Assembly (NCBI RefSeq): GCF_947331465.1
Contig: NZ_CAMZOK010000001.1
Span: 248,001 to 312,000, forward strand
Source of the DNA: Shimia sp. Alg240-R146
GTDB taxonomy: Bacteria > Pseudomonadota > Alphaproteobacteria > Rhodobacterales > Rhodobacteraceae
Direction: 5' to 3'
Length of the DNA stretch: 64,000 nucleotides
A program made the position numbers and the translations under genes. The notes beneath the pieces were generated by a model. That model saw only the letters and a program-made list of their open reading frames with translations, searched no databases and was not told the origin of the DNA. Below, piece after piece: positions 26,574 through 36,042 of this stretch (the stretch's first letter is position 1; each line of letters starts with the position of its first letter).

Positions 26574-26925
26574 GCGTGCACAGCCCACTCTCTTGTCAGG
26601 TTTTGCAAACCGGTTCCCCCAGACTGGTTACTATCACAAATTGCTTTGGAGGAAGGTCGGTGAGGGAACCCTTAATTGTGTTCGATGCGGGTGGGGATAT
26701 TTGCCAATACTCTCCGGTGCGCGCAGGTTTGCGCGGCCCTTGTGGTTCGTTGCCTTTTTGTACCTGATGGGGCACACCAAACGGGACATTTTTGATCCAT
26801 CTCGATGAAATCCGGCTGAAAAACCTTTCGGTTGCGCGGTAACTTAGTCACTGATGGATAAGGCCAAATGATAAACTGATGGAAAAGCTCTGATCGTTTC
26901 CCGCAGCTTTTGAGTAGGATTTGCT
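26574..26925. other. Intergenic region between a sugar transferase gene and manC
   Basis: 352 bases, divergent promoters expected. A very strong GGAGG (26648-26652) stands 7 bases before a GTG that opens a 35-codon frame (26660-26767) with three cysteines. No family is recognised and codon use is not convincing. A weak AACC-TTTC-GGTT hairpin lies near 26820. Nothing else is clear. Confidence 0.4.
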
Positions 26926-28362
26926 TTGACGACCACTGACTTGATCACCCCTGTGCTGCTTTCCGGCGGGTCCGGAACGCGGCTTTGGCCATTGAGCCGC
27001 AAGAGTTATCCCAAGCAGTTTTCGCCACTTTTGGGAGAAACTTCGCTGTTTCAGCGCTCGGCCGAGCGCTTGAGCGGTGCGGATTTTGCTGCACCCATGG
27101 TGCTGACCAACTCGGATTTTCGGTTCATCGTGACCGAGCAGTTGGCCGGTGTCGGGATCGACCCAAGCGCAATCCTGATTGAACCGGCGGGGCGCAATAC
27201 GGCGCCTGCGGTTTTGGCGGCGGCGATGTGGCAAGCGAAAAGCGACGAGAACGGATTGTTGTTGGTGGCGCCGTCAGATCATGAGGTGCCGGATGCCGCG
27301 GCGTTTCGGGCTGCGGTGGCGGCAGGCGTACCTGCGGCGCAGGACGGAAAAATTGTGACCTTTGGCATCAAGCCGACGCGAGCTGAGACCGGCTATGGCT
27401 ATCTTGAACTGACGGAAGACCCCGGTGACTTTGCCGCACGGCCTTTGGCGTTGTCTCGGTTTGTGGAAAAGCCGGACGCGGATCGGGCGGCGGAGATGTT
27501 GGCGGCTGGCACCTATTTGTGGAACGCAGGCATTTTCCTGTTCGCCGCCAAAACCATCATTTCCGCGTTTGAAACCCATGCGCCCGACTTGATGGCGCCG
27601 GTGCGTATCGCGGTGGACAGTGGCAAGCCCGATCTCGGGTTTCTCAGGCTTGATCCCGAGGCGTGGGACGGCGCGGAAGATGTGTCGATTGACTATGCCG
27701 TTATGGAAAAGGCCGACAATTTGATGGTGGTGCCGTTTGGCGCGGCATGGTCCGATCTTGGCGGTTGGGACGCAGTTTGGCGTGACAGCGGTCCTGATGC
27801 GCAGGGCGTGGTGACGCATGGTGCGGCGACGGCAATTGATTGTGAAAACACGCTGTTGCGGTCCGAAGACGACGGGCTGGAGCTGGTGGGGTTGGGTGTG
27901 AAAGACCTGATTGCCGTGGCGATGCCGGACGCGGTTCTGGTGGCAGATGCGTCTCGGGCGCAAGAGGTCAAACGGGCGGTCAGCGCGCTCAAGGCCAAGT
28001 CGGCGCGGCAGGCGACCGCGTTCCCCAAGGATCACCGTCCGTGGGGCTGGTTTGAAAGCCTTGTGATCGGAGACCGGTTTCAGGTGAAGCGCATTCACGT
28101 CGATCCGGGCGCGGCGTTGAGCTTGCAAAGTCATCACCACCGGTCCGAGCATTGGATCGTCGTTGAAGGCACCGCGAAGGTGACTGTGGATGACGAGATC
28201 AAATTGGTGAGTGAGAACGAGTCGATTTATATACCGCTGGGCGCGACACATCGGATGGAGAACCCCGGCAAGGTGCCAATGGTTCTGATTGAGGTGCAGA
28301 CAGGTACTTATCTGGGTGAGGATGATATCGTGCGCTACGAAGACCTCTACGCTCGAGGGTAA
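26926..28362 (+). CDS. manC: Mannose-1-phosphate guanylyltransferase / mannose-6-phosphate isomerase
   Basis: 478 residues, the bifunctional type II PMI form (ManC/AlgA/XanB). The N-terminal pyrophosphorylase has LLSGGSGTRLWPLSRKSYPK and FVEKPDADRA; the C-terminal cupin has LSLQSHHHRSEHWIVVEGTA with its metal histidines. It makes GDP-mannose from fructose-6-phosphate-derived mannose, a donor for the polysaccharide cluster. The start is a TTG, supported by AGGA 6 bases upstream and by the family N-terminus. It is convergent with gspF, 14 bases apart. Confidence 0.95.
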   Translation: MTTTDLITPVLLSGGSGTRLWPLSRKSYPKQFSPLLGETSLFQRSAERLSGADFAAPMVLTNSDFRFIVTEQLAGVGIDPSAILIEPAGRNTAPAVLAAAMWQAKSDENGLLLVAPSDHEVPDAAAFRAAVAAGVPAAQDGKIVTFGIKPTRAETGYGYLELTEDPGDFAARPLALSRFVEKPDADRAAEMLAAGTYLWNAGIFLFAAKTIISAFETHAPDLMAPVRIAVDSGKPDLGFLRLDPEAWDGAEDVSIDYAVMEKADNLMVVPFGAAWSDLGGWDAVWRDSGPDAQGVVTHGAATAIDCENTLLRSEDDGLELVGLGVKDLIAVAMPDAVLVADASRAQEVKRAVSALKAKSARQATAFPKDHRPWGWFESLVIGDRFQVKRIHVDPGAALSLQSHHHRSEHWIVVEGTAKVTVDDEIKLVSENESIYIPLGATHRMENPGKVPMVLIEVQTGTYLGEDDIVRYEDLYARG

Positions 28363-28376
28363 GGCGTCGTTGGGGG

Positions 28377-29591
28377 TCAGCCCGCCACCACCGCTTGCAG
28401 ATCAAAGATCGGCAAAAGCACGGCCAGTACGACCAGCAAAACAAAAGCGCCAACCAGCATCATCAGCATTGGCTCTAGCAGGGCGGCGATGCGTTTGCGC
28501 TCGGCAGTCAGATCGCTTTCCACCAGAATGGCGCTGCGTTCGGCCATTGGGGCTAGACGGGCGGACATTTCACCAGCGCCGACCAGTTGGCGGGCAACGG
28601 GGGGAATGATCGACAAGCGGTCAAGCGCGTCCGACAGGCTTGCGCCTTCTTGCAGGGCGGCTTGAACGGAGTCGGCTTCGGCGCGGAACTGCGCGATGCC
28701 CAGAACACGGGCGGCATTTTCAACGGCGACCGGCACGGTTTGACGGCTGGCAAGTACCAACGCCAGCGTGCGCAGATATTGCACCGCGGCGGCACGGCGT
28801 ATCAAGCGACCGACGAGTGGCAGACGCAGCAACAAGCGGTCGCGCACTGCGCGCATGGCTGGCACGCGGCTGGACAGCACAATCAGCACCACGATCGCGG
28901 CGAGGGCGATGGAAACACCTGTTATGTTGTCGCGAATCCAGTCGCTGACAGCCAGCACGCGTCGGGTCAGTGGCGGCAACGGCTGGCCCGAGATTTCGAA
29001 CATTGCGACGATTTCGGGGGCGACGTTCACCATCAGGATGGCGCAAACCAGAAAGGATACAGCCGCGACAAAAGCCGGATAAACCAGTGCGCTGACGATT
29101 TCAGCGCGTTCGCTGCCAAGGCTTTCCAGGTGGCGGGCGAGTTCTTCGAAAACGGTGGCGAGTTCTCCGGCGCCCTCACCGGCGTGGATGGCGGCTGTGA
29201 CATAGGCGGGAAACCCGGCGCCGGCCTCTTCCAGCGATTCCGCCAGCGTGCCGCCTTGCATCAGGCTGGCACGGGCGCGGGTGGCCACGGTTGCAAGTGC
29301 AGTGCCATCGCCGGACGTGCGGATCGCTTCGAGTGCGGATTCCACGGGCATGTCGGCGCTGAGCAGCACGGCCATCTGGCGGGTGAACACCGCTTGTAGA
29401 TCCGAGTTGAGACGGGCCGCGCGGCGCAGGCGGTTGCCGAGAGACGGGCGCTGTCGGGACGCGGTGAGGTCGGACACAAACAGGCCTTGGGCACGCAAGC
29501 GCGCGGAGGCGTCTGCCTCGGTGTCGGCGAGGATCAACCCCTTGGTGCGCGCACCTTCGGCGTCAAATGCGGTGTAGGAAAACGGTCTCAT
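28377..29591 (-). CDS. gspF: Type II secretion inner-membrane platform protein GspF
   Basis: 404 residues. Two repeats of the T2SSF domain (about 60-185 and 265-385) with three membrane spans near 160-190, 210-235 and 375-400. The N-terminus FSYTAFDAEGARTKGLILAD and the block AGEGAGELATVFEELA are typical. GspF is the polytopic centre of the assembly platform. It is last in the gspC-D-E-F block and coupled to gspE by ATGA. Confidence 0.95.
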   Translation of the reverse strand: MRPFSYTAFDAEGARTKGLILADTEADASARLRAQGLFVSDLTASRQRPSLGNRLRRAARLNSDLQAVFTRQMAVLLSADMPVESALEAIRTSGDGTALATVATRARASLMQGGTLAESLEEAGAGFPAYVTAAIHAGEGAGELATVFEELARHLESLGSERAEIVSALVYPAFVAAVSFLVCAILMVNVAPEIVAMFEISGQPLPPLTRRVLAVSDWIRDNITGVSIALAAIVVLIVLSSRVPAMRAVRDRLLLRLPLVGRLIRRAAAVQYLRTLALVLASRQTVPVAVENAARVLGIAQFRAEADSVQAALQEGASLSDALDRLSIIPPVARQLVGAGEMSARLAPMAERSAILVESDLTAERKRIAALLEPMLMMLVGAFVLLVVLAVLLPIFDLQAVVAG

Positions 29592-31132
29592 GCGCCGTCG
29601 CCCACAACGCGCAGTGCTTCGGCGAGGGAGGTTTTGCCAGCGGCCACTTGCAGGAGCGCTTGGCCAATGAGGGTTTGTTCCGCGCTCAGGCCCAGACGGG
29701 TCAGTTCCATCTCAGACGCGCCACCATCGATGGCGGCGCGCAAGGTGTCGTCGACCTCGGTCATCTCGAAGATACCGACACGGCCAGCGTAGCCAGAGGT
29801 GTTGCAGGAAGCGCAGCCCTTGGGCGCATGGATCACGTCAGGCACGGCGATGTTGTGGCGGGTGAAGTGTTCGGCCTCAGCTGCTGTGGGTGTCTCGGGC
29901 TCGGAGCATTCGCTGCAGAGACGTCGCAAAAGGCGCTGGGCGATCACGCCGCGCAAGGTGGCGGAAATCAGGTAGTCGTCCAACCCAAGATCACGAAGGC
30001 GGATGATGGCCCCGATGGAGGAGTTGGCGTGCAGAGAGGAAAACACCAAGTGGCCCGTGAGAGAGGCCTGTGCGGCGACAGAAGCGGTTTCGGTGTCACG
30101 GATTTCGCCCACGAGGATTACGTCGGGGTCTTGCCGGAGAGTGGCGCGCAGGCCGGCGGCAAAGCTCATGCCGATTTCGGCGTTAACCTGTGACTGGTTC
30201 ACGCCTGGCAAGTCGTATTCAACGGGGTCTTCGACCGTGACGATGTTGCGGTTGTCATGGTTGGTGAGTTTGAGCAGCGAATAGAGCGTTGTGGTTTTGC
30301 CAGACCCCGTCGGGCCGGTGGCAAGAATGATGCCGTTGGGCAAGGCAGACAAACGCTCAAGCAGCGCCACTTGATCAGCCTCAAGACCAAGCGCGTCAAG
30401 GTCCATCAGGCCGGTGGAACGGTCTAGAATCCGCAATACAATGCGTTCGCCATAGTTGCCGGGCAAGGAGCTGACGCGGGTGTCGATCAACCGCCCACCA
30501 AGACGCAGGGGGATGCGACCATCCTGCGGCAGGCGGGTTTCGGCGATGTCCAGTCCGGCCATAACCTTGAGGCGACTGACCACGCGACGCACCGGCACGT
30601 CGTCGCGCTCCATGATGGTTTGCAGAAATCCGTCGATGCGCATGCGCACGCGCAGGCCGGTTTCAGAGGGTTCGAGATGCAGATCCGAGGCGCGGGCGAG
30701 AACGGCGCGGCGCAAAAGTTGGTTCACCAGCTGGATCACGGGCGCGTCTTCGGCGTCCTCCAGAAGGTCACGTTGACGGGCGGTGCCGGTGTTGTCTTCA
30801 AGGTCAAAGGAGAGACCGTCGTCGGGCGCCGCGCCTGCGTTTGTAGACTGATAAAGCCGTTCCAACGCGCGTTCAAAGGCATCTTGGCCCAGTTGGGTGA
30901 TGTTGAATGGGCCGGTAGCGCGGCGGCGCGCCTCGCGCAGGCCAAGCGATGTGGCGCGCGGGCCAATCAATAGCGCGTCGCCGTCGCGCGCGACCTGATG
31001 ATCGCGGGCGAAAGAGAACGGCAGCGCGGCGGCTTGGGTGCTGTCCTGCCCGTCAGTTGTTGAAGGTGAGGCGGGTGGGGAGCGGCGGGAGGTTTCGGCT
31101 TTGGGCGACATCGTCGAGGAATCCCGCGTCAA
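29588..31132 (-). CDS. gspE: Type II secretion ATPase GspE
   Basis: Up to 514 residues; ATG 31132 or ATG 31111 would both overlap the gspD end. The conserved sequence begins at LPFSFARDHQVA. Walker A is GPTGSGKTTTLYSLL, the Asp box is TVEDPVEYDLPGVNQ, Walker B is VILVGEIRDTETA, and the zinc-binding CSEC...CASC four-cysteine motif of GspE proteins is present near residue 440. It powers pseudopilus assembly from the cytosolic face. Confidence 0.95.
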   Translation of the reverse strand: MTRDSSTMSPKAETSRRSPPASPSTTDGQDSTQAAALPFSFARDHQVARDGDALLIGPRATSLGLREARRRATGPFNITQLGQDAFERALERLYQSTNAGAAPDDGLSFDLEDNTGTARQRDLLEDAEDAPVIQLVNQLLRRAVLARASDLHLEPSETGLRVRMRIDGFLQTIMERDDVPVRRVVSRLKVMAGLDIAETRLPQDGRIPLRLGGRLIDTRVSSLPGNYGERIVLRILDRSTGLMDLDALGLEADQVALLERLSALPNGIILATGPTGSGKTTTLYSLLKLTNHDNRNIVTVEDPVEYDLPGVNQSQVNAEIGMSFAAGLRATLRQDPDVILVGEIRDTETASVAAQASLTGHLVFSSLHANSSIGAIIRLRDLGLDDYLISATLRGVIAQRLLRRLCSECSEPETPTAAEAEHFTRHNIAVPDVIHAPKGCASCNTSGYAGRVGIFEMTEVDDTLRAAIDGGASEMELTRLGLSAEQTLIGQALLQVAAGKTSLAEALRVVGDGA

Positions 31133-32993
31133 ATGGTTGGTTCAAATCCGCGCCATCAAACGGAAAGCTCGAATTGGGCGTGTTGGGGTAAAGATGACTG
31201 TCTGCGGGTTGCAAAGCAAGGCTGGCCTTGCGGGCGTCTTTGGCAACCTTTTTGGTTACCCGCTGGGCTTCGGCTTCGGTGCTGATGACCCGGGGGCGCA
31301 ACATGACCAGCAACACGCTCTGATTCTTGGTGGCATTTTTGCCTCGGAACAAGCCGCCGACGAGTGGCATATTGGACAGACCGGGCACCTTTTGCGAGGT
31401 GGCGCCGCTTTCATTTTCCAGCAGCCCGCCCAGCATAATCACGTTGCCGTCACGCACCAGTACGGTGGTCGACAAGGCCCGTCGCGCGGTGATCTCACCG
31501 CCGGCTGCGGAAGCCTGACGGGTGAGATTGGAGACCTCTTGTTTGATCAGAAGGCGCACGGTTTTATCGGCGTTGATCTGTGGCGTGACGTTCAGGGTCA
31601 GGCCGACATCCCGGCGCTCGATGGTCTGGAACGGGTTTTCCGGGTTCGAGGACGTGCCCGTAGAGGTGTAGGTGCCGGTAACAAAGGGCACGTTTTGGGC
31701 CACGACAATTTCGGCTTCTTGGTTGTTGAGCGTCATGATCGACGGCGTCGACAGCAGCCGGACTGAGCTGGTGGATGCCAGCGCGGAAATGAAGCCGAAA
31801 AACGCGTTGTCTCCGCTTTGATTGCCGCCACCGATGATGCCGCCATCGCCCGGGTTCACGACGTCGCCGTTGACGGCTGCCGAAATCAGGCTAGTGAGGC
31901 TAGGGCGGCCTTCGAGGGAGAATTGTACGCCTCCGACGATGGCATTGTTGATCACGCCTGCAAACTGGCTTGAGAGATCGGAATAGCCTTCGACGGACAG
32001 TTCAAAAATCACCGCTTCTACCAGCACCTGCGTCGGGCGGCGGTCGAGGTGGCGCACCATAGCGGTGATGTCTGTCATGACATCGCGCGGCGCGGTGATC
32101 AGAAGAGCGTTGGTCTGAGGTTCGGGCACCACGCGGACAAGCTGCCCTTGATCGGATTGATCGGAAAAGCTGCGCAAGACCACGTCGGCCAGAGCGGAAG
32201 CATCGGCATAGTTGAGTTGCTCAACACTGCTGACGGTGACGGTGCCACGTTGATCCAGTTTGGAGGCGAGCGCGCGAATGGTGTGGCGCACGTCATCCGA
32301 CCCGGACACAATCAGCGCGTTTGAGCGGCGATCCACAGAGATGGTCGCGCCACCACGCAGCAGGCCCATGCCCTCGATCACGCCGACCATTTCGCTGGCG
32401 TTGGCATTGTTGAGGCGGATCAGTTCGATGGTGTCTTCGCGCGGTTGGTCCAAACGGGCGATCAGGTTGGAAATGCGGCGGTGGTTCTTGCCGCGATCGG
32501 ACAGAATCAACAGGCCGGCGCCGGGCACTGGGCTGATCACGGCCTCCGACGGCAAAAGCGGGCGGATCACGGTGATGACTTCGTCGAGCGAGGCATGGTT
32601 GATCTTGATCACCCGCGTTTCATATCCCGAGCTGTCGGTCGGAAGCGCAGAGCCATCAGCAAGTTCGCGGGCCACGTTCATTGGCACGATGCGGGTCACT
32701 GCGCCGCCTTCGACCACAGTCAGGCGGTTGAGTTCCAGCACGCTGAGGAAGACCTCGTAGAGTGCATCCGGCGCGAGGCCTTGCGGAGCGAGAACGGTTA
32801 CTGTGCCACGCACTTGCGGGTCCAGCACAAAATTGCGGCCGGTGGCTTCTGATACGATTTGGACAAAGCTACGCAGGTCGGCGTCGCGCAGGTCCAGTTC
32901 GACCTGTGCCGACGCGGGGGCGGCGGTCAGGGTGAATTGCGACATGGCCAAAGCCAAGGCCAAAGCCAACGTGCGAATTGGGTGTCTGAACAT
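31053..32993 (-). CDS. gspD: Type II secretion outer-membrane secretin GspD
   Basis: 646 residues from ATG 32993; a longer frame starts at 33029. The signal peptide (LALALALAMSQFTL, cleaved after ASA) is followed by the N0 domain (VELDLRDADLRSFVQIVSEA), three N-domains with INHASLDEVI and IRLNNANASEMV, and the secretin core (NNQEAEIVVAQNVPFVTGTY, then RRDVGLTLNVTPQI). It forms the outer-membrane gate. Its 3' end overlaps the gspE start region. Confidence 0.95.
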   Translation of the reverse strand: MFRHPIRTLALALALAMSQFTLTAAPASAQVELDLRDADLRSFVQIVSEATGRNFVLDPQVRGTVTVLAPQGLAPDALYEVFLSVLELNRLTVVEGGAVTRIVPMNVARELADGSALPTDSSGYETRVIKINHASLDEVITVIRPLLPSEAVISPVPGAGLLILSDRGKNHRRISNLIARLDQPREDTIELIRLNNANASEMVGVIEGMGLLRGGATISVDRRSNALIVSGSDDVRHTIRALASKLDQRGTVTVSSVEQLNYADASALADVVLRSFSDQSDQGQLVRVVPEPQTNALLITAPRDVMTDITAMVRHLDRRPTQVLVEAVIFELSVEGYSDLSSQFAGVINNAIVGGVQFSLEGRPSLTSLISAAVNGDVVNPGDGGIIGGGNQSGDNAFFGFISALASTSSVRLLSTPSIMTLNNQEAEIVVAQNVPFVTGTYTSTGTSSNPENPFQTIERRDVGLTLNVTPQINADKTVRLLIKQEVSNLTRQASAAGGEITARRALSTTVLVRDGNVIMLGGLLENESGATSQKVPGLSNMPLVGGLFRGKNATKNQSVLLVMLRPRVISTEAEAQRVTKKVAKDARKASLALQPADSHLYPNTPNSSFPFDGADLNQPFDAGFLDDVAQSRNLPPLPTRLTFNN

Positions 32994-33236
32994 CTGTCTG
33001 TCCGCCCTATTTGGGCTATAAATCCACACGCACAGGGCTACTTGACCGGCGAATTGCCAGAGTCAAAGGTGTCTGTGTCGCGGGATGCTCTGCCCGTGCC
33101 TCATTATAAATCGCCATTTTTGGCGTTATTTTCAGGCAGCTTACCGCAAACTGGTCGGTTTGTCGTTAGGGAATTCCCCTTCGGGGTCGAGGTCGCTGCA
33201 TTCCTGTGGCCAAATCCCCTCAGTAGAGGGCTTTGC

Positions 33237-33725
33237 CTACTCCTCCACAAACCCCAGGAGCGCACGTTCGCCGTCTCGGTCGACCCATAGACCTTCCTCG
33301 GTGATGTCAGCCACGGTCACGCCCTCGGTCAGCAGATCCCCGACGCGCAGCAAGCGGTCGCCGGTGGGGTGGCTGACGATGGCCCAGTCGCCACGGCCGT
33401 CGTCTGAGCCGGAGCGCACCATGCCTTTGAGCGTGTATCCCAGGCTTCCGATTGGTGGTGCAGGCGGAGTAGGCGGCTGCGGTTCTCTGGCAGGGGTTGG
33501 TGGTGCGGGTGGCTGGGGCTCTTCCTTGACCGCGATACCAAAGACCGCAGGCCAACGGCGCGGAGGTTGTGGTTCTGATCGCGCAATTTGCGGCGCGCTT
33601 GTCGGGGCATTTGTCGAGGCGGTTGCAGCAGGCACGGGCGTGGTCAGTGCGGCTTGCAGTTCCAGCGCAGCGAAAGCCAGCGCCGCCAGCGCGACAAGGG
33701 TGGCAAGTGCCGCAATCAGACGCAT
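33237..33725 (-). CDS. gspC: Type II secretion protein GspC, short form without PDZ
   Basis: 162 residues from the ATG at 33725; the frame is longer but would run into the divergent lipoprotein gene. A membrane segment (LIAALATLVALAALAFAALE) is followed by a Pro-rich linker (EEPQPPAPPTPAREPQPPTP) and one HR domain (LGYTLKGMVRSGSDD ... RLLRVGDLLTEGVTVADIT). The usual C-terminal PDZ or coiled coil is absent: the protein ends soon after the HR domain. GspC links the inner platform to the secretin. About 240 bases separate it from gspD. Confidence 0.75.
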   Translation of the reverse strand: MRLIAALATLVALAALAFAALELQAALTTPVPAATASTNAPTSAPQIARSEPQPPRRWPAVFGIAVKEEPQPPAPPTPAREPQPPTPPAPPIGSLGYTLKGMVRSGSDDGRGDWAIVSHPTGDRLLRVGDLLTEGVTVADITEEGLWVDRDGERALLGFVEE

Positions 33726-33864
33726 GTCATCCACGCTGAGCTTGGGCGGGCCAAAAGGGATATGGCTGAACGCATTAACATTGGCAGCGGAAGACCTTTC
33801 GAGATTGTGGACGCGGGCGCGCGCTTCATGGTAGGGTTTTTGCAAAGAATATAAAGAGCATGTG

Positions 33865-34398
33865 ATGCAGGCAGGATCAATTTTCAGAACCGCTTTGGCC
33901 GGCGTGTGCCTGAGTCTCGTCGTCGGGTGCGGCGGGGATGGCAACTTTGGCGGAAGCTTTTCCGACAATGGCAGTTTCCGATCGCGTTACGAATCCGCGC
34001 GGAGCGCGCTGGAAACCGGAAATTATGACCGGGCAAACCGGATTTATGCGCAGTTGGTAGAGACCGCCGGACCGTTTGAGGGCCGTATTCGACTTGAATA
34101 CGCGCACAGTTTGTTGCGCGGAAACGATTATGCCGAGGCCAGTAAACAGGCGCGGTTCCTGTCGCAGGGCAGCGAAGGGTCCGAACGGGCCGCGGCTTTG
34201 GCGGTGTTGGGAACTGCTGAGCACGAACTGGGCCGTGCAGCGGCGCAAACCGGTGACCAAGTGGCCGCGCGCAGTCATTTTTCCACAGCACAATCAGCCT
34301 TGGGTGAAGCGATCAAGACCAGCCCCGACCTCGACCCGGTCGGCGCGTTAGCCAGCCGGTTGAAAGACAGCCAGTTGCGGCTGAAATCGCTGGGTTAG
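33865..34398 (+). CDS. TPR-like outer-membrane lipoprotein beside the type II secretion genes
   Basis: 177 residues. The signal ends in a lipobox (LSLVVGC, Cys about 22), followed by a Gly-rich stretch, so it is probably a lipoprotein. The rest is helical with TPR-like pairs (RSALETGNYDRANRIYAQLV, AHSLLRGNDYAEASKQARFL). It is the only gene on the plus strand between the gspG-M and gspC-F blocks, and could serve as a pilotin or assembly factor for GspD, which the cluster otherwise lacks. That role is an inference from position only. GTG 33862 is an alternative start. Confidence 0.75.
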   Translation: MQAGSIFRTALAGVCLSLVVGCGGDGNFGGSFSDNGSFRSRYESARSALETGNYDRANRIYAQLVETAGPFEGRIRLEYAHSLLRGNDYAEASKQARFLSQGSEGSERAAALAVLGTAEHELGRAAAQTGDQVAARSHFSTAQSALGEAIKTSPDLDPVGALASRLKDSQLRLKSLG

Positions 34399-34428
34399 AG
34401 ACTGTTTTTTCAGAAGTGAGGCGCCCGC

Positions 34429-34920
34429 TTATTGCCGTGGGCTGAGCGTCAGATCCGCCGAAATGATACCCGGAGTGTCGGTGCGCTCAAACCGGAAGCT
34501 TGGGATTTCATAGCCCCACACCGGCTCGCTTGCGGACAGCCACAAAATCAGCGGCGTGAACCCAACAGTGTCAAAGCGCAGCACCAGCGTGCCGTCGCCG
34601 GGATCTGATAGGGCGGACAGTGCGTCGCGCAAGTCGGCGTCGATCAACCGCTGCTCCACTCCTGATGCGCCGATTGGCGGAGGGGCTTTGTCGGGTGTTT
34701 CGGCTGACAAAAGGGCGTGTTCGGCGGCGCGGTCGGTGACCCACACCTCGAGTGCGCGGGCCTCTTGCAAGGAGCGCACTGCATTAGAACGGGTCTCGAT
34801 CAACGGCGCGAGCCATGCAAACCAAAGCGCCAAAGGCAGTACCAGCCCAAGCAGCAACCCGAGCAAAGCGCGTTCGCGGCCTGACAGACGCCCCAGCATG
34901 TCGATCAGCCGATCGGTCAC
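34429..34920 (-). CDS. gspM: Type II secretion protein GspM
   Basis: 163 residues. Short cytosolic start, one membrane span (LLGLLLGLVLPLALWFAWLA), then a periplasmic part with ferredoxin-like fold expected (SVxQ is weak; VLRFDTVGFTPLILWL is the typical block). It pairs with GspL in the platform. The start is GTG, overlapping the gspL stop as GTGA. Last gene of the gspG-M block. Confidence 0.88.
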   Translation of the reverse strand: MTDRLIDMLGRLSGRERALLGLLLGLVLPLALWFAWLAPLIETRSNAVRSLQEARALEVWVTDRAAEHALLSAETPDKAPPPIGASGVEQRLIDADLRDALSALSDPGDGTLVLRFDTVGFTPLILWLSASEPVWGYEIPSFRFERTDTPGIISADLTLSPRQ

Positions 34921-36029
34921 GTGCCATCCTCCAGTTGCAATTCCAGCATCACCCCGTCGCGGTCGCCACCCGCCTCAGAACGCAGAACTTCGACGCCAAG
35001 ACCACTGTCGCGCAAGGCGCTGACAAGGGCCTCTGAGGCGGCGAAATCGGTGACCTCGAGCAACAGGCGCAATCCGTCCTCGGATCGGAATTCGATACGC
35101 TCAGGTGTGATGCCCGGCGCCGAAATGACGTCGACTGTGGCGGCAAACAAGGTGAGGGGCGGCAAACCGTCTTCGGTGTTCAGGGCAGCGGAGCGGGTTT
35201 CGGCAAGCGCGCGGCTGACCTGAGCGCGCACGTCCAGAACGGGGCCGCTGGGCACAAAGTTGGAGCGGACCGTTTCCAGTGTGTGCGCCTGAACGGCGCG
35301 TTTTTCGGTGGTCAGCGCATCGATGGCTAAGGTTTGGGCCGTAGCCCAGACACCTGCGGCCAGCAGTGCCACCAGCGCAGGCCAACGCCACGGTAAAACC
35401 GAGCGGCGCAGGCGGGCGCGCGTGGCAAACGGATCGCGACGCAGATCAAGCGCGAGCTCGCCATGCCCAAAAGGTTTGGCGCGGCCTGCGTCCTGTGTGA
35501 GGGGCAGGCCTGCCGCGTCAAACAGATCGGTGAGCGTTGCAAGGTCTGGCCCTTGCCAGAGAATGGATTTGGGGGCTGGACCAATTTCCAACGCGCGTTC
35601 TAGCAACAGACGCGCCAATGCGGGGTCCGCGGCGAACCCGTCGTTCAGGCCGAGACGGGCCAAGACCCTGTTGCTGTCGGCATCATGGCGCAGGCTCCAG
35701 AGATCGGGTTCGACGGGCAAGGCGAGATAATCCGGCAGAACAGCCCGGCAATTGGTCGGGGCAGCCTTGGTCCAAGCAGCGATATCGCTGCGGTCTGCGA
35801 CCAGAGCATGGGACCAGCTTTCGCCGTGGCCACCCAGCAGAAAAGGGCGAATTTCTGCAGTATTAGGGTCTAATGCAGCGCTGTCACACAATTGACGACG
35901 GGCCACTTGCTCTCGGGTGCTGCCACGCAAATTTGCGGGCAGGTCAAGCGGCAGCACCGGGATCAGCTCACCGGGCACAAGCGCCACCCCATCGGGGCCG
36001 AGAGAGGGTGTGTCACCCGATTGTGTCAT
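34917..36029 (-). CDS. gspL: Type II secretion protein GspL
   Basis: 370 residues. The N-terminal cytosolic part is actin-like (it recruits GspE), followed by one span near residue 235 (WPALVALLAAGVWATAQTLA) and a periplasmic domain (TPERIEFRSEDGLRLLLEVT) that partners with GspM. Similarity is by architecture and order rather than strong motifs, as is usual for GspL. 13 bases separate it from gspK. Confidence 0.88.
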   Translation of the reverse strand: MTQSGDTPSLGPDGVALVPGELIPVLPLDLPANLRGSTREQVARRQLCDSAALDPNTAEIRPFLLGGHGESWSHALVADRSDIAAWTKAAPTNCRAVLPDYLALPVEPDLWSLRHDADSNRVLARLGLNDGFAADPALARLLLERALEIGPAPKSILWQGPDLATLTDLFDAAGLPLTQDAGRAKPFGHGELALDLRRDPFATRARLRRSVLPWRWPALVALLAAGVWATAQTLAIDALTTEKRAVQAHTLETVRSNFVPSGPVLDVRAQVSRALAETRSAALNTEDGLPPLTLFAATVDVISAPGITPERIEFRSEDGLRLLLEVTDFAASEALVSALRDSGLGVEVLRSEAGGDRDGVMLELQLEDGT

Positions 36030-36042
36030 GCCGTTTCCTGTC

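Noticed and set aside
27274..28251. Long minus-strand frame across manC
   Set aside because: Antisense to a complete ManC with all motifs; the product is rich in His, Arg and Gln, as usual for shadow frames.
32941..32992. Short tandem repeat near the gspD start
   Set aside because: It encodes the Leu-Ala run of the GspD signal peptide; no independent element is needed.
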